From Nelumbo lutea (Eukaryota > Streptophyta > Magnoliopsida > Proteales > Nelumbonaceae): a stretch of 64,000 nucleotides of DNA. The notes below the pieces were generated by a model, which was not told where the DNA came from, did no database searches, and saw nothing but the letters and a program-made list of their open reading frames with translations. The position numbers and the translations under genes are program-made. Shown here in pieces: positions 44,254 to 56,726 of the stretch (positions are counted from its first letter, which is position 1; each line of letters begins with the position of its first letter). Where the stretch lies: the NCBI GenBank assembly GCA_022828595.1, contig JAKGHH010000004.1, positions 86,084,270 to 86,148,269 of the forward strand, in the 5' to 3' direction.

Positions 44254-44781
44254 GGCTCAGTTTGGAAAGAGTATAAACACAAATATATAGTACATGCAAA
44301 TATATACAAAATACAAAGGTTTTACTAGGACTGTTAACAGGTTGGGTCCAAGTAGAATCAGAACGGATACAATAAGAAATATTAAGGATCCAGAATCAAA
44401 CCAGAACCAGTATGATGGTTTGTAATTTTAGACCTAGAACCGAATTGATCAATTCTCGGGACAATTGGATCTGACCTGATGAACCTGATTAATTTATTTA
44501 ATATATATGTATATATTAAATATATATATATATATATATTATATTATTTATATATAACTCGATCGGATCAGATTTAAATTGATTCGAAACTGGGTAGAAC
44601 CGGTCCCAGTTTCAAACCAATACTAATCAAGACAATAATACATTAGGAACCGGAACCAACCCAATTGGTTCCGGTCATCGGGTCGGACCTGTCCCATTGG
44701 AAGTCCTAAGTTTTGCATTCTACATATTTGTATCTGTATTCCTGACCAATCTTTTCCACAAACATTTAACCGTACTGAGCC
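44254..44781. mobile_element. Tourist-like MITE, copy 3, split by a hAT-like MITE
   Basis: Left half GGCTCAGTTTGGAAAGAGTA after TTA (44251-44253). The right half resumes at 44717 (GCATTCTACATATTTGTATC) and ends CTGAGCC at 44781. The middle is occupied by the element at 44326-44708. The right flank duplication is no longer recognisable. Confidence 0.75.
44326..44708. mobile_element. hAT-like MITE nested in the Tourist-like MITE
   Basis: TIRs TAGGACTGTTAACAGGTTGG and GACCTGTCCCATTGGAAGTCCTA. The 8-bp flanks GGTTTTAC and AGTTTTGC differ by two transitions. It has a (TA)n-rich centre and is 383 bp long. Confidence 0.8.
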
Positions 44782-45104
44782 GCAGATTTAGTATTCTTAA
44801 TGAATTTGTGGGTTTTTTTTTTTTTGAGTTATCTTATTTATTTGTATCTTAATAAATTTCCTTTTCAATGAACTTTCCGATGCCGATACTTTGAACCTAG
44901 TTTAAAATATAAATCAAACTCCATGCTTTTATTATGCCGATTAATGGAGGAAAAAAATATTAGAACTCCTATGAGACTCTCAAAATAGCATAAAATCATA
45001 TACTTAAAAAGTCATTTGATCACGTTGGTTTGTCCTGAACCCTAGTTATATGGGATTGGCTACATGAATTCTATTTTATCATTACTTTCGATTAATGTCA
45101 TTTA

Positions 45105-45228
45105 AGCTCAGTTTGGAAAAGATACAAATGTAAATATGTAGAGTGTAAAACTTTATATTTTATATTATTTTGTATGTATTTATATTGTATATATTTTATT
45201 TGTATTTGTACTCTTTCCAAACTGAGCC
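45105..45228. mobile_element. Tourist-like MITE, copy 4
   Basis: AGCTCAGTTTGGAAAAGATA...CTCTTTCCAAACTGAGCC with TTA on both sides (45102-45104, 45229-45231). The first G of the TIR has become A. Confidence 0.87.
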
Positions 45229-45231
45229 TTA

Positions 45232-46248
45232 TTCTTTCAAATGATGAGCATTTAAATCTTTTTTTTTTCTGGTTTTAATGTGTAGGTGTAGCAATCATTC
45301 CCGGAGAACACCCTAACATGAATACAAAATGATATATAATAAAACAATATAATTGATCTATTTTTCAGTTAAACCTTATTTGAAACAAGGCTCAGATATG
45401 TAGAATGTGATGAGACAAATTAACGAAACCTAATTCACAAGAATATAACAGTGATGGTTCAAAGAGAAAGAAAGATCCTTCTATCTTCACAACTGATTCA
45501 CAACTGATTGGCTTTAAACAATCAGAATACACATGGATGAAGAATTTGCATGGGCGCCCTACAGTACATCCCAACTGTGTATTGAAAATATCTCTTTATG
45601 ACAAATATACAAGATATTTCCAACGTGTGGTGTCAATCTAAATTCATGAATGAAAACATGATAGGTTTATAATTTATCACCATTCACTTGGAATAAAAAT
45701 CATTTTTGGCCTGAGCTCGGTTTATACTTTATAGTTCCTGGTTCATGTATTCGATCAATAAAACTGGTGTTTCTTATCACATGATTGCATTTCACTCGTT
45801 GTTTCTTCAAATTATACTTTTTCGATTTTTAAGACATGGTCTAGAGTAATGTTTTATTCTAGAAAGCAATGTCAAATAAGAGACCATTTTTTCAAACAAC
45901 TTTTTTTTTTTTTTCTGACGTGACACCAATATAGCGCCATTTTTTTCAGAAAGCAGCATTGATGCCAAACGCTATCCAAGTTGTTCACTATATTGATGAC
46001 CTAACTTATATTGCCAGAACGCCATTATATAAAAGCCCATGGTCACTGAATCCAATGGGTTCCGGCGGTTAAGACTCAGGAGAATATAGCCCAAATGGCT
46101 GTCTGTCATGATTGAATGGCCCAACCGACAACATTTGGATGTAGCATACTAGCAAGTCCATATACTCTTTGTAGACATATTGATGGTTGGCTTCATCAAA
46201 TTTAAACCGTTTGGGCGTTCATACTGTTGCTTATGACCAAGGTTCAAA
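45232..46248. other. Intergenic with short palindromic repeats
   Basis: Includes a copy of the CCAATACAC family at 45567-45634 (ACTGTGTATTGAAAATATCT ... AGATATTTCCAACGTGTGG). At 45855-46010 an AT-rich stretch shares GACACC/GCCAAACGCT phrases with 54575-54775. No gene. Confidence 0.4.
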
Positions 46249-46485
46249 ATTTTGCAATGTATCAACTCGTATTAATAATGTATATCATAACAGTGGAATA
46301 TTGATATGATACTTGAAATAATATTTCAGGAATTGACTCGTTTTAGTGGATAGACAAGTCTTATACCGACCCCCCTAACAGGTTTGAAAAAAACTAAAAA
46401 AAACCTCAAAGTACCCAAAGATACATACTGATACATTTCATCTGGCATATCGATCTCTATTGATATTTAAAACCTTATTTATAAT
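46249..46485. repeat. Dispersed repeat related to 32604-32807
   Basis: Starts AAGGTTCAAAATTTTGCAAT and ends with TGATATTTAAAACCTTA. The ends are roughly inverted and the interior is rich in GATA phrases. Confidence 0.4.
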
Positions 46486-47186
46486 GCAATAACTGAGATG
46501 GTCAATGGACATCTCTCCAAAATAAGGTCCATGAGATAAAGCTCGTAGATAGCTTGATGGGCCTCACTCTCTCCCCACCTCTACATTGAATAGTAAGTTT
46601 AGCTTCTAATCATGTTCCTTAATTAAAATGAACTCCATATGAAACATGTAAACATTAATTTTAATCCAAGAACCTCCAACGTAGTCCAGCTTGCTTATGG
46701 TCCATTGTCATCAGTATAGATACCCCAACATAAAATAAATTGCTGAATGTGTATCTCTTTTGAGGGAATTCATATTAGATGAAGGCTTTAATTGTGTAAT
46801 AGGTTGTGGAACAAATGATAGTGCTCCGCACAGTGAAAAAATACATGAAACCCACTCCGAGAGGTTGAATGGTTATGGGCCCTATGTATTTTATGACTGG
46901 CATGGAGTGTTATTATTGGTTCCACAGCCTGCTAAACAGCTATTGCATTCAGCTAACTATATTTATTTTTCAAGCCCTTGTATACTTTTGACCAGATGCC
47001 ATAAATAAGGGCATAAGGCAAAAAGAGAGGTCTTTGTCGGAAACTCAGCTTTGTCACAGTTTATAGTTAGAAATGGCAACAAGGTGAGGTGGGGACTGGG
47101 AGCCGTTTCCCATTCTCATCCCCATCCCTGTCAATGGGGATAGGGTTTTACCCAACCTTGTCTCCATGGGGATCTGGCAGTCCTTA
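46486..47186. other. Intergenic, no gene seen
   Basis: A frame at 46760-47008 (82 codons) has no recognisable domain and no coding support. The rest is unique-looking DNA. Confidence 0.4.
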
Positions 47187-47695
47187 CCAATGTTATCAAC
47201 CTGTCATTGACCCAGTTGGTTGAACCGTTTGAATTGTCACCCGGCTAGGATTCTGGGTTCGGTTCAATCAAGACCCGTCAAACAATAAAAAACTGTTGAC
47301 TTGGTCAAGAACAATTCGACTCGTTTGACCCGATGATTGGGTTGCTGGTTGCACAATCAATGCATGCAAACTTTTAGAGTCCATAACTTTGCACTCCGAT
47401 GTTTGATTGGCCTCAAATTACAATTTTTTAAATTTTGTATAAATAAAAAAATTTTAAACTGAATTTAAAACATAAATTAAATATAAAATTATGCATATAA
47501 CTTATCTAAAACATATTTATACATTATTTATTGCTAAAATATATATTTATACACACATACACTTAATACATATATGCATTAATGTGGCATGGTCATAACC
47601 ATTTGACCCGACCGGTCAAACCGGTGACATGCGACCCAGAGGCAAAAATGGTTCGACCTCCAGGTAGGTTTTTAAAACATTGTTCCTTACCATTT
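47187..47695. repeat. Dispersed repeat with ACCGGTC-rich ends
   Basis: The left part has TTGACCCAGTTGGTTGAACCG. The right part has GACCGGTCAAACCGGTGACA and ends TTTTTAAAACATTG, around an AT-rich middle. It resembles the repeats at 48010, 61638 and 63208, which also end near GGTTTTGAAAACC. Superfamily not certain. Confidence 0.4.
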
Positions 47696-48009
47696 TTTTG
47701 TGTTGCTATTTTTTTATTTTTATTACATTCCATTTTTTATAAAATAAAGTAAATACAATTTACAATCCTAACAAAATAAATTCAAATGTATTATCCAAAC
47801 ATATTTAACTATATCTTTAAAAATATTAATATACATATAGATCTCTCCTCTTCCCACCAACAGTGGTAGAAATTTCCCCATCCTTGTTCCCTTGGAATAG
47901 GGGGAATGGAAAAAATTGTCATCCCTAAAACCAACATACCAGCCATAGAAAGGAGTTAGACTTTACACGATATGTTGGGATTTTTGCCCATCCTTGAAAT
48001 GGTTATCAT

Positions 48010-48195
48010 AAAGGACTTCGAAGCGGAACTACTTTGGCCACTGATTCATAGGTCAAACAGTCCAATTGTCCAATCCAAACCCCGGTCAAATGGTCTTGGG
48101 GTCCAAAACCAGACTCGGAACTATGATTTGTTCCTGGGTTAACTGGTCTGGTCGTCCAGTCCAGTTCGGTTTTCAAAACCATAATGGTTATTACA
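48010..48195. repeat. Dispersed repeat, GGTTTTCAAAACCAT end
   Basis: About 180 bp ending CGGTTTTCAAAACCATAATG, with GGTCAAACAGTCCAATTGTC inside. Same family type as 61638-61815 and 63208-63495. Confidence 0.4.
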
Positions 48196-48842
48196 TAATA
48201 AGTTTGGTCCAACCCTTTTCATTGGTTGGTCTAATTCAAAGGACAGATTATATGTTGACGTTGTGTTTCAAAATCCAAATTTCAGAACTCCATTTTCTAA
48301 GATTCTTTCTTTCCTTTTTTTTTTAATTTATTTGAGTAGATATCACATTGTCACTTTTAATACATAAATGCATTCTTATCAAATACCATCAAAACTCAAC
48401 CAGAGTGCATTATATATAAACTGAACCCAAATTTGTATCGACCCTACAGCTTATTCAAATCTGTTTTCTCTTTCCTTTTTTTCTTTTTTTTTTCCTCTTT
48501 TGAAGCTTCCCGTGGCAAGATGAGACTTTAAATTCTTTTTTTCCTATACGTAACAAGTAAATACAGCAAAGCATATAACATTGGTCAACTTTTCAAATAC
48601 TGTTGCCAAACATATCAGGCGATCGAACATGTGCTTTGTTACTTGTTAGTACATAAAAATTCAATTACCTTCTGCTATATGCAAGAGTCAGTCCAAAAGT
48701 AGTGTATGAATACGGTCAGTGTCAGTGTGAATATGTTTTGAGCTGATCAGTAATCTTTATTGCTTTCATACTTCAATCAATTACTTATAATTGAAGCTCA
48801 TCTGGACATGCGTTGGTTATAACATTCACCACTGATCCTGAT
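48196..48842. other. Intergenic, no gene seen
   Basis: Polypyrimidine-rich patches near 48300-48330 and 48465-48500. No domain-bearing frame. Confidence 0.4.
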
Positions 48843-49547
48843 TAGGGTGTAATCGAGTCGAATTAAGCCGTTTTATTTTGAGTTCGATTAAGGGCTTGTT
48901 AATTTGCTCTGGAGTCTGATTTCTGAAAGTATAATAATTACATTAAGAGATATATTGGTATACGTGAATTTTTTTTTCCTCTAAATTATATGAGAATTTT
49001 TGTTTTTTTTTTTTTTTTTTTTAGTATCATTGGAAAACAAAAAGTTGTATGATTGTAATTTAAGAAATAAGAGATAAGAAGAAACAAACAACCATTTTTT
49101 TTCTTAAAATTAAAAGATTCCTTTTAAGAGATGAGAGTTAAGAGGAAAGAACTCGATTTGACTCGATATTAACAAGTTATTCAAGTCGATTATAAATAAA
49201 TTAGTATTAAAAATATAAATAAATTAATATTTAAGTATATTAAAAATAAAATATTATGAAAACCAATTATAAATGTATTTATTTACATTATAAATAAGTT
49301 AATGCCAAAAAAATAATGTTTGTTTATATGAAAAATGCAAATATATTTAAAAAAATAGTACATTTTTTATGAGCTTGATTAAGCTCACGAGCCATTCAAG
49401 CCAGTTATTATGAAAGTTGAACTCAACTCAACCAAGTACTTTACTCAAGTCGAGCTTGACTCGAACTCCATTAATGTGAACCAAGTTTGAGTATTTAACG
49501 AGCCAAGTCTTAAAAGCTCACAAGTAGTTTGTCTTCTTACATCCCTA
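48843..49547. mobile_element. hAT-like MITE containing a nested Tourist-like MITE
   Basis: TIR left TAGGGTGTAATCGAGTCG, right ending TGTCTTCTTACATCCCTA. The 8-bp flanks ATCCTGAT and ATCCCAAT differ by two transitions. Sub-terminal motifs such as AGTCGAGCTTGACTCG repeat near both ends. The insert at 48892 to about 49153 is described separately. Related GAGCTCGAGCTCG-rich DNA occurs at 58380-58760. Confidence 0.75.
48892..49153. mobile_element. Second Tourist-like family, copy A
   Basis: Left end GGGCTTGTTAATTTGCTC after TAA. The interior matches 63619-63942 over most of its length (CTGAAAGTATAATAATTACA, AGAAACAAACAACCATTTTT). The right end is eroded (GTTAAGAGGAAAGAACTC). Confidence 0.65.
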
Positions 49548-49689
49548 ATCCCAATGGTTCAAGTGTATCAATGCTTCAACAGTTCAATTGTTGGGCCAAT
49601 TTCAGTTTCAGCCATTAAAAATTCACAACCTTCTTAATAACTTATTAGCTAAAGACCAAATGAGTAAATTCAGTTCAGTCACTTCTCTT

Positions 49690-49825
49690 TTTGGTAGGTA
49701 AATGGGATACACAAAAGCGTAGAGTAGTTCTCTCCAAATCCCATTGAAGGAGGGGTTAGATCTCAAGACTCCACAGCAACTAGCCAGAGACGTACGTTAC
49801 CAGCAAGGTATCAGGCACCTTCAGC
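49690..49825 (-). repeat. Degraded tRNA-derived SINE
   Basis: On the - strand it reads GGTAACGTACGTCTCTGGC, then GAGTCTTGAGATCTAACC as a worn B box, then a body ending TGTGTATCCCATTTACC before an A-rich tail. The layout and tail match the SINE at 28783-29229. Confidence 0.45.
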
Positions 49826-52596
49826 CACTTCATTTGTCACCAAACGACACCTAAATTTGTCTGAGAAAGAGAGAGAGACATGGATAACTCAATAATGACA
49901 CTCAAACATCTAAAGCATGGACCACATATAAACGTAAGGGGCCCAATCCGGCCCAGAATTGAACTGCGACTAAGCAGACGAACTGAACAGCAACTTGCAG
50001 ATCGATGGGGGCATGTGCGCAACATGTGAACGGTGGGGCTCATTTAAGTGTGCACCATAGCTGATTAGCCCAGTCCATTAACTATTTTGGCAAAGCCCAG
50101 CTCATTGATAATTGATCGACTGAACTTATCTGTTAGAACAAAATTAAAAAATAAAAGGAGGAATCATACGGTGAGAGTACAGCAGATGAAAGCATACAAT
50201 TTACGCCACGCAACAGGTACCGTACCGTAAGATCTAGCCTCCAGGTAGTTGAAACCGTATAAGAAGGACAAATGAGGTTTTCTTTTTATTTCCTTTTTTT
50301 TTTTTTCTTTCGAAAAGTATGGATAGGCTCATTGTAGATTTATGAATTTTAATATATTTATAAAAATTTTAATATATTGATGTACATGCAATTTAAGTGT
50401 TTAATAGGTGTTCAAATAAATTTCATTACTTATCAATTGATTTTTTTTTTCCAAAACTAAGGCCGTGTTTATATGCAGTGTGAATATGGATGAGTGTAAT
50501 TAAACACTCTGATCCAATTTTGTCAGAGTTTGGATGAAGTATAATTAAACATAAAAAATTAATATAAAACTCCACTTACATCGAGTTTTACATTGATAAT
50601 TGATATAAATACAATTTTTATAAAAAATAATATAAATATTTAAATTAAAAATCAAAATTTCCAATTTACAACGATTTATTAAACCAATCCATGTGCAATT
50701 CTATTGGTCTACAGTTACATTGTATTCAAATGCAGCCTAAAAGAGAAATCACTAGGAAGAGTTTAAATTACATTTCTATACTGAGTTAGGGTTAAAGAAG
50801 TGTCATGGTTGGTACGATCTCTGACTTCTTGTGGTGGAGGCCTAGGATTAAATCCTGCTGTCACCCAGATTAAGAGATTACAGAATCAGGTTGTTAGTCC
50901 CATGAAATGAAAAAAGACAAAAAAAAAATTCTGTTACTCTGGTATGTAATATGTACGGGTTTTTAGGCTTTATTTGTTTGTAGTGTGTAGATTTAGAAAT
51001 TCTTGATCTCCCAGACTCCCATTGGAACCATATCCATATGTAAGAGGATGAGATGTTTCCTATATGTGACTGACATGTTATGTGGGTAGGTATAGATAGA
51101 ATTGTCACGGGTAAAAAATCAGGAATCAATTTTAATCCGGTCTTAACAAGGCATATTCCTGGTTATATTAAAAATTTTAAAATATGTAACATTTTGTGTA
51201 TCGGTGCAGGGCTAATACGATAAAATAGGCCCCTGGAATTTGGTAACTATAAATAAATATTAATTAAATTAATTAAGCTTCCCCCTTCCAAGCCAACATG
51301 AAATTGGATGGACGTGTTACGGGTGGCCAGATATAATCCACGTATGCTTTAGCGATTCGGGATGTAATTATGTATGATTTTGTGAGACTGGATCTGCTCC
51401 TCGTACCTGGCGCCTCACAGGAGCCTCACAAATACATCCTATTATAAATTGGGAATATCTCCTATATTTATTTATTATTATTTACGAGAGATGTTTCCAA
51501 TACACGGTGGATACGCTTGTGAGACACCCATTTGAGGAACAGATCCAGTCACTGATTTTGTTTTTATTGGTACTGTAATTGCAGATGCCCAAGCCACGTT
51601 GGTGAAACGAAACGATGCATTGGTACTTGGTAGCATTTTCTCTTGGACCCACCCGCCCGACAAATAGCAATTCTGTCATGACCCGACCGACGCCATGCAT
51701 GTGTGTTTGTTCGTTGTCCCTGAAGCGATTTTTACGAGGAATAATGAGATATTCCATATCCCCGTCAAAATGATGAAAAGTTGAAAACCACCTGTAAAAC
51801 CCAACGCCTAAAGGTCTCATTCTTTTTTCGGTAAATTATTTATCTGATAATTTTTTATTTAGATAAATGCTTTTTTAGAAAAATATTATATTTATGTGAA
51901 TAAATGTATTTATCCATAATTTTTTAATCTCTTAATGGGTATTTTTATCCCATCCAAATGTTAGCAACTTTCTTCTGACTAAAAAAATTTATTTATCCAC
52001 CGAGACCCAAGTAATGATATCTAGTAAAATAAACTTTCCGTGATCCCTATACAAATTTGAAAAGAAAAAACATGGGTTTTATTGGTCAATAGAATTCACA
52101 ATCCCATTGCCCAACTTTCCCCCTTAAATGCCACCAAAATGGGATTTTGATTTTAATGAACAAGTAAGAGATCGTAGATTTGTTTGATCATATGTATTAA
52201 CCACTTTAGAGTACACATAAATGAATTCTGATAAATAAATGGTGTTTAGTATTGGTTAGTACCACATAAGTGTTTTAAACCAATCGAGATCTCCTACCCG
52301 CAGGACACTACAGCTATACATTAGAAACATCTTCACATGAATGGTAATATGTAAATAGAGAAGATGTTCCTAATGTACATCTATATATAGTGTCACTTTT
52401 CTAGAAATTATATTTTTTGCATTTTACTTATTAAAAATTATTTTCTCCTGTAATGTTTAGTGGCACCTATACATGTTAAAATGGTAATAAATAAAAATAA
52501 ACAATATAACTTAAAAATTTGCATTGAATTCAACTATTTTTCTGATTTTTTAAGTGAAATCAATATTATCTTAAGCAATGGCTTCAATACCAATCA
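49826..52596. other. Intergenic, no gene seen
   Basis: AT-rich. Contains copies of the CCAATACAC palindromic family at 51427-51512 and 52319-52383. Frames such as 51482-51820 show no domain. No transposon ends with target duplications were identified elsewhere in this stretch. Confidence 0.4.
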
Positions 52597-52830
52597 CCTA
52601 AGGTTCAAAGTATCGACATGTATTGACCCATATTGATTAATACGTATTGTTCTAGGACCCCTTCAATACGCCCTTATAGTGGGTGTATCAGGGGTCTGAC
52701 CGGTTTAGGGGGTGGAGGAACCCTAAACTGGCCCCTTGGACTGCTTTCAAAAAAAAAAAAAACTGTATCAATTCGCCCTAAACCACCTGATTTGACGCTT
52801 GAATTGTTTTTAAAACATAGAAACCAACTT
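52597..52830. repeat. Dispersed repeat, inverted relative of 32604-32807
   Basis: AAGGTTCAAAGTATCGACAT at the left, GACCGGTTTAGGGGGTGGAGG inside (the reverse complement phrase of 32604-32807 is CTCCACCCCCTGAACTGGTC), an A-run at 52749 and TTTTTAAAACATAG at the right. Confidence 0.5.
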
Positions 52831-54570
52831 ATTTACAATAAGGCTGCAATAAAAAAATTCAATATTAATTGAGGCATTTTAACAGAAAAAAGAAGATAAA
52901 TCCATAAAATAAGAAATGCCAAATGCTGGCTGAGACATGCACGACTAAATAAGTAGATAGAGGCAAGAGCCTAATATTTACTATTTGTCAGTGAAAGCAG
53001 CAGCGAATTGGATGTATGAGAGGGACAATCGTTTTGATCCTTGTACTGTAAGGTGCTTACTGCATGGATATTGATCAGATAGTTCCCTTTTATTTATTTA
53101 TCAATGCACACTAAATTATATTAAGACAATTTTGTTTTTATTCTTAGGGTATTTTATTTTATTTTATTTTATTGGTAAATTCCCTTGTAGGTTGGGTCAT
53201 GGTTCAAGGCATTCGGCTATATAATTTAAAAACCAATTACATTTAATTTGATAGCTGTTTAACCAATAATAATAAACAATCCTCACAAAACCATCCTTAT
53301 ACCATCCTCAGTCTTTTACAGCATTACATCGAAAATATTTCCAGACTTGTATATTTTTATTCATATAACGATATTCCCAATGCACATAGTCAAAGGGTTG
53401 TGAGGATGGCACGAGGATAGTTTTGTAAGGACCAAATCAATTTTAGAGACAGGCTACTAAAGTCCACAGCTTTATTGTTTCCAATGATTCTAACAGCACT
53501 CATCTCGTTAGGTTTATTATTGTATTTGGATTCATAGATTGGTTAAAATTCTCTCTCTCTGGAGATAATCCATTAGGAATGCACCCCCTTTTGTAGTATC
53601 CTTTTTATGTTTCCAACGGCCGGAACCTCTTATCTAACCATATCCTTGACTATTTTGACTAGTTGAACCAATCATCCAAGCATGCATTGGAGGTACATAT
53701 TTCTGTATTTTCTTGGAATTCCAGGTTATATTTGGTAGGGGAGTCTAGATTATCTGCTAATAAAACACGTTCCAATTCTCTACTAATATGATCTTACACT
53801 GCATATCTCATACGAGGAGGATTCCACTTGCATGGTGGGTCTCAGTCTCATGATGAGATATGTGGTGTTAGATCAAGTTGGTAGATGGCTAAGACATGTT
53901 TTGTTGGTAGATCTCAACTCTTGGTAGGGTTTCTGTTCTTAACTGAAATGTACATTTTGGTTTGAACAATACAAATTGATACGAGATAAGTAGAGTCACT
54001 TCAGCTGCAGTGATTAAATTTTACCCCTCAAACATCAATTTGACATTTCTACATATAGCCTCTCGATGGCAGTTGTATGCAAAGTTTTTTAAATTGGAAT
54101 GACAATTTTGGCCCCAACCTATGTGATCTACTCAATTCATCCACCTTGGAATCCATCCATTCTATTGGCTGGTCAATATGGGTCAAGTAACCCATTAGGG
54201 TCAATGGAAAATGATCAAGGTGGGTTGGGTTGAAGGTACACATTAGGGCCAGGATGGGCTAAGTTAAAGTCAAGTATCTATTTATACTAATCAAATCTCA
54301 AAAAACAATAGTTGAAGTCGCTCCTACTAGCACATCCACACCTCGTTATAATTCCAAACCACTATGTCACATTTCATTTTGTGATTAAAAATGAAATAAA
54401 ACAGATTTTATTAATTTTCGTGTCTACGTGCAGTGAAAGCACATTACAAAAGTAATTATATGAAATAAAATAGGTTTTCTTTAATACTAGTGCTAGCAGC
54501 AATGTTTTCAACATTGATCTTATTATCCAATGTTTAAGATAATGCCACATCATTGCATCGTTGGCAGCAA
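52831..54570. other. Intergenic, no gene seen
   Basis: Contains a copy of the palindromic family at about 53319-53390 (CGAAAATATTTCC ... GATATTCCCAATGCACATAG) and a short (ATTTT)n run near 53155-53175. No gene. Confidence 0.4.
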
Positions 54571-54574
54571 TACA

Positions 54575-54775
54575 TCGTTTTCTCAGAAAACATCAATTTA
54601 GCGTTGCTTCAGACCACACTTTTCCGATTTTCCAAGGTGTCGCCTGAAGCAACGTTTTTTCTGAGAAAACGATACCAAACAAGAGGGCACTGCTTCCAGC
54701 ACCGTTTTCTCTGATGTGGCACCTATATGACACCATTTTCTCAAAAAAAAGACACCGATGCCAAACACTGCCTAA
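54575..54775. repeat. Decayed MITE-like repeat with GTTTTCT/CCAAAC phrases
   Basis: CAACGTTTTTTCTGAGAAAACG, CACCGTTTTCTCTGATGTGG and ATGCCAAACACTGCC recur in similar order at 45855-46010 and, inverted, at about 56935-57340. No clean TIRs were found. Confidence 0.35.
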
Positions 54776-55660
54776 ATTTAAAGAGGTGCATCCTAACATT
54801 TGGATCGATACAGTTTTTGCAATGGCCAGGAGGCCCAGGACTGCTCATTTGTGATCTCTGCCGATGATAATTCAGTCGGATCCTAGAATTTGCATCTCCA
54901 TTTTCCAAATTCTAACATATCCTAATAGTTAGGTATAAGGTTGTGGGACCCGTACAGTTGTATAAGTGTATCTCCACGTGGAGAATGAAGATAAGGTGCA
55001 TTATCAACACTGTACCCCTAACCTCCAGCCATTCACATGACTAAAGAGCATGCTTTTTCAGATTGTTCAACCATTAGGGTACATAGGGTCCAAAAATCGG
55101 TTGGAGGGATCTCCTTCGAAAATAAAGGGTTGGCATGCACAAGGTTGAAAGCAAAGAAGGATCAATAATTAGGCGCTGTTGGTTTATCAGTAAGTATCCG
55201 GAACTAAATTGGTTGATCAGTAATTTGATTACAATACATATATTTATTTATCACTATTTTGGGTTATCGATACCCTCTTGTAAGGTGGATAAACAATTTG
55301 TCAGTCCACTTGGTGAAGTCGATAAGCGCTTTCTGTCCCTCTCATCTCTCTCTATACCCAAGTAATTGGTAATGTACAAGAACGCTGGAAATTTGTTTAT
55401 CCAGACAAGTTTTACCTAAGAAATACTTGCTTAGATAAACATAGGCCATGTTGGTTCATCATTCTTTTAATTCTTATTTATTCTAACTAAGAATGGATAA
55501 GAATGAATAACATTAGAGTACTTGGTTACAAAATTATTGTCATGTGTTGCATTCTTTTTAGAATGAAAAATCAGCCCCATAGCACAAAAATTGAGTAACA
55601 TGCACTATGAAAAATAATCATATTTTCATTTTTTGAGGAAACGCAGTCTATAAAACTACC
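54776..55660. other. Intergenic, no gene seen
   Basis: Unique-looking AT-rich DNA. The frame at 55135-55365 has no recognised domain. Confidence 0.4.
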
Positions 55661-55667
55661 GCAATAT

Positions 55668-55868
55668 ATATTTACTTTTGCGAAGGCACTTTAATAAAAG
55701 TACTTTTACTAAAACACTTTTACGAAATTACTTTTGTCAAAACACTTTTATAAAAGCATTTTTATGAAAATGCTTTTATAAAAACACTTTTATGGAAGTA
55801 CTTTAATGGATGAACTTTTATGAAAATACTTTTATAAAAATATTTTTATAAAAGTAGTTTTATAAAAC
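55668..55868. repeat. Imperfect tandem/palindromic array, about 16-bp unit
   Basis: About a dozen diverged units of ACTTTTATAAAAGTAC / AAAACACTTTTATAAAAGC type, each itself nearly palindromic. The spacing between successive CTTTTA phrases is about 14-19 bp. No coding capacity. Confidence 0.75.
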
Positions 55869-56620
55869 ATCTATGCCAACAGTTTTGGAGACCTAGGCTA
55901 GTGGTTTATGAATACCAACAACTTTTTTTTTTAATGAAAATGAACAAACATAGGACACTTGTCAGTCTTAAAAGAATTCATTTTTAGAAAAAAAATGTTT
56001 GATTCATAGCAATATTTTCTCATGGCTGTACTTACCCAAATAAATAAAAATGAACCGGGACTTAGTGATATTGATATAATTCAAGTTGGGTTAAAGACAG
56101 GGTTGAGATCAACAACCCTAACCCAATCCCACCCTCAATTAGAAGCAATCAACCCTAAATCTATCCAATCCAAGGTGTTAGACACCAACTTGACCTTCAG
56201 ATAATGCAATCAACAATAACCTAACCTTTGTAAATCAAGCTAGAAAGGGGTTGAAGAGATGACAACCCTAATTCAATCCCAGGTGTTAAACCCCCAACTC
56301 ATCTCAGCCCAATCCAACCTTAGATTAGATACTGTCAACCCTGACTAACCCAAGGTTGAGTCAAGTTTATTTTGGGTGGGCCTAGGTTCCGTCACCTTTT
56401 CTTCCTTTTAAAAAAATTAGCATCCATTAATCCATAATTCCATCAATACATTGAAGCATCTTACAAGTTACACCAATGCATAATCACTATTTAACAATAT
56501 AATCATCCTTTTACGGTTTTACTAAAAAAATGCATATCTAACATATGCAACAGACATAATTAATTATGATATAAAAGAAACGGATTAAAACAGTAAAAAT
56601 GACAAAGAAATCGAAATTTA
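55869..56620. other. Intergenic, no gene seen
   Basis: Contains repeated AACCCTAA/CAACCCTAA phrases at 56110-56360, scattered rather than tandem, so not telomeric. The short frame 56022-56204 overlaps them and has no domain. Confidence 0.4.
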
Positions 56621-56726
56621 GGCTCTGTTTGAAAGGAATACAAATATGTTAGAATGCAAAGCTTTATATTTTGTATATATTTGTATTATGCAAATACAAA
56701 TATTTGTACTCTTTCCAAACTAAGCC
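56621..56726. mobile_element. Tourist-like MITE, copy 5
   Basis: GGCTCTGTTTGAAAGGAATA...CTCTTTCCAAACTAAGCC, 106 bp, with a perfect TTA duplication on both sides. Confidence 0.87.

Noticed and set aside
49837..51820. Small - strand ORFs (49837-50043, 50878-51129, 51478-51820)
   Set aside because: Short, mutually overlapping in different frames, without domains or splice support.
56110..56360. Interstitial telomeric repeat
   Set aside because: AACCCTAA-like phrases are scattered among other sequence and are not in tandem.
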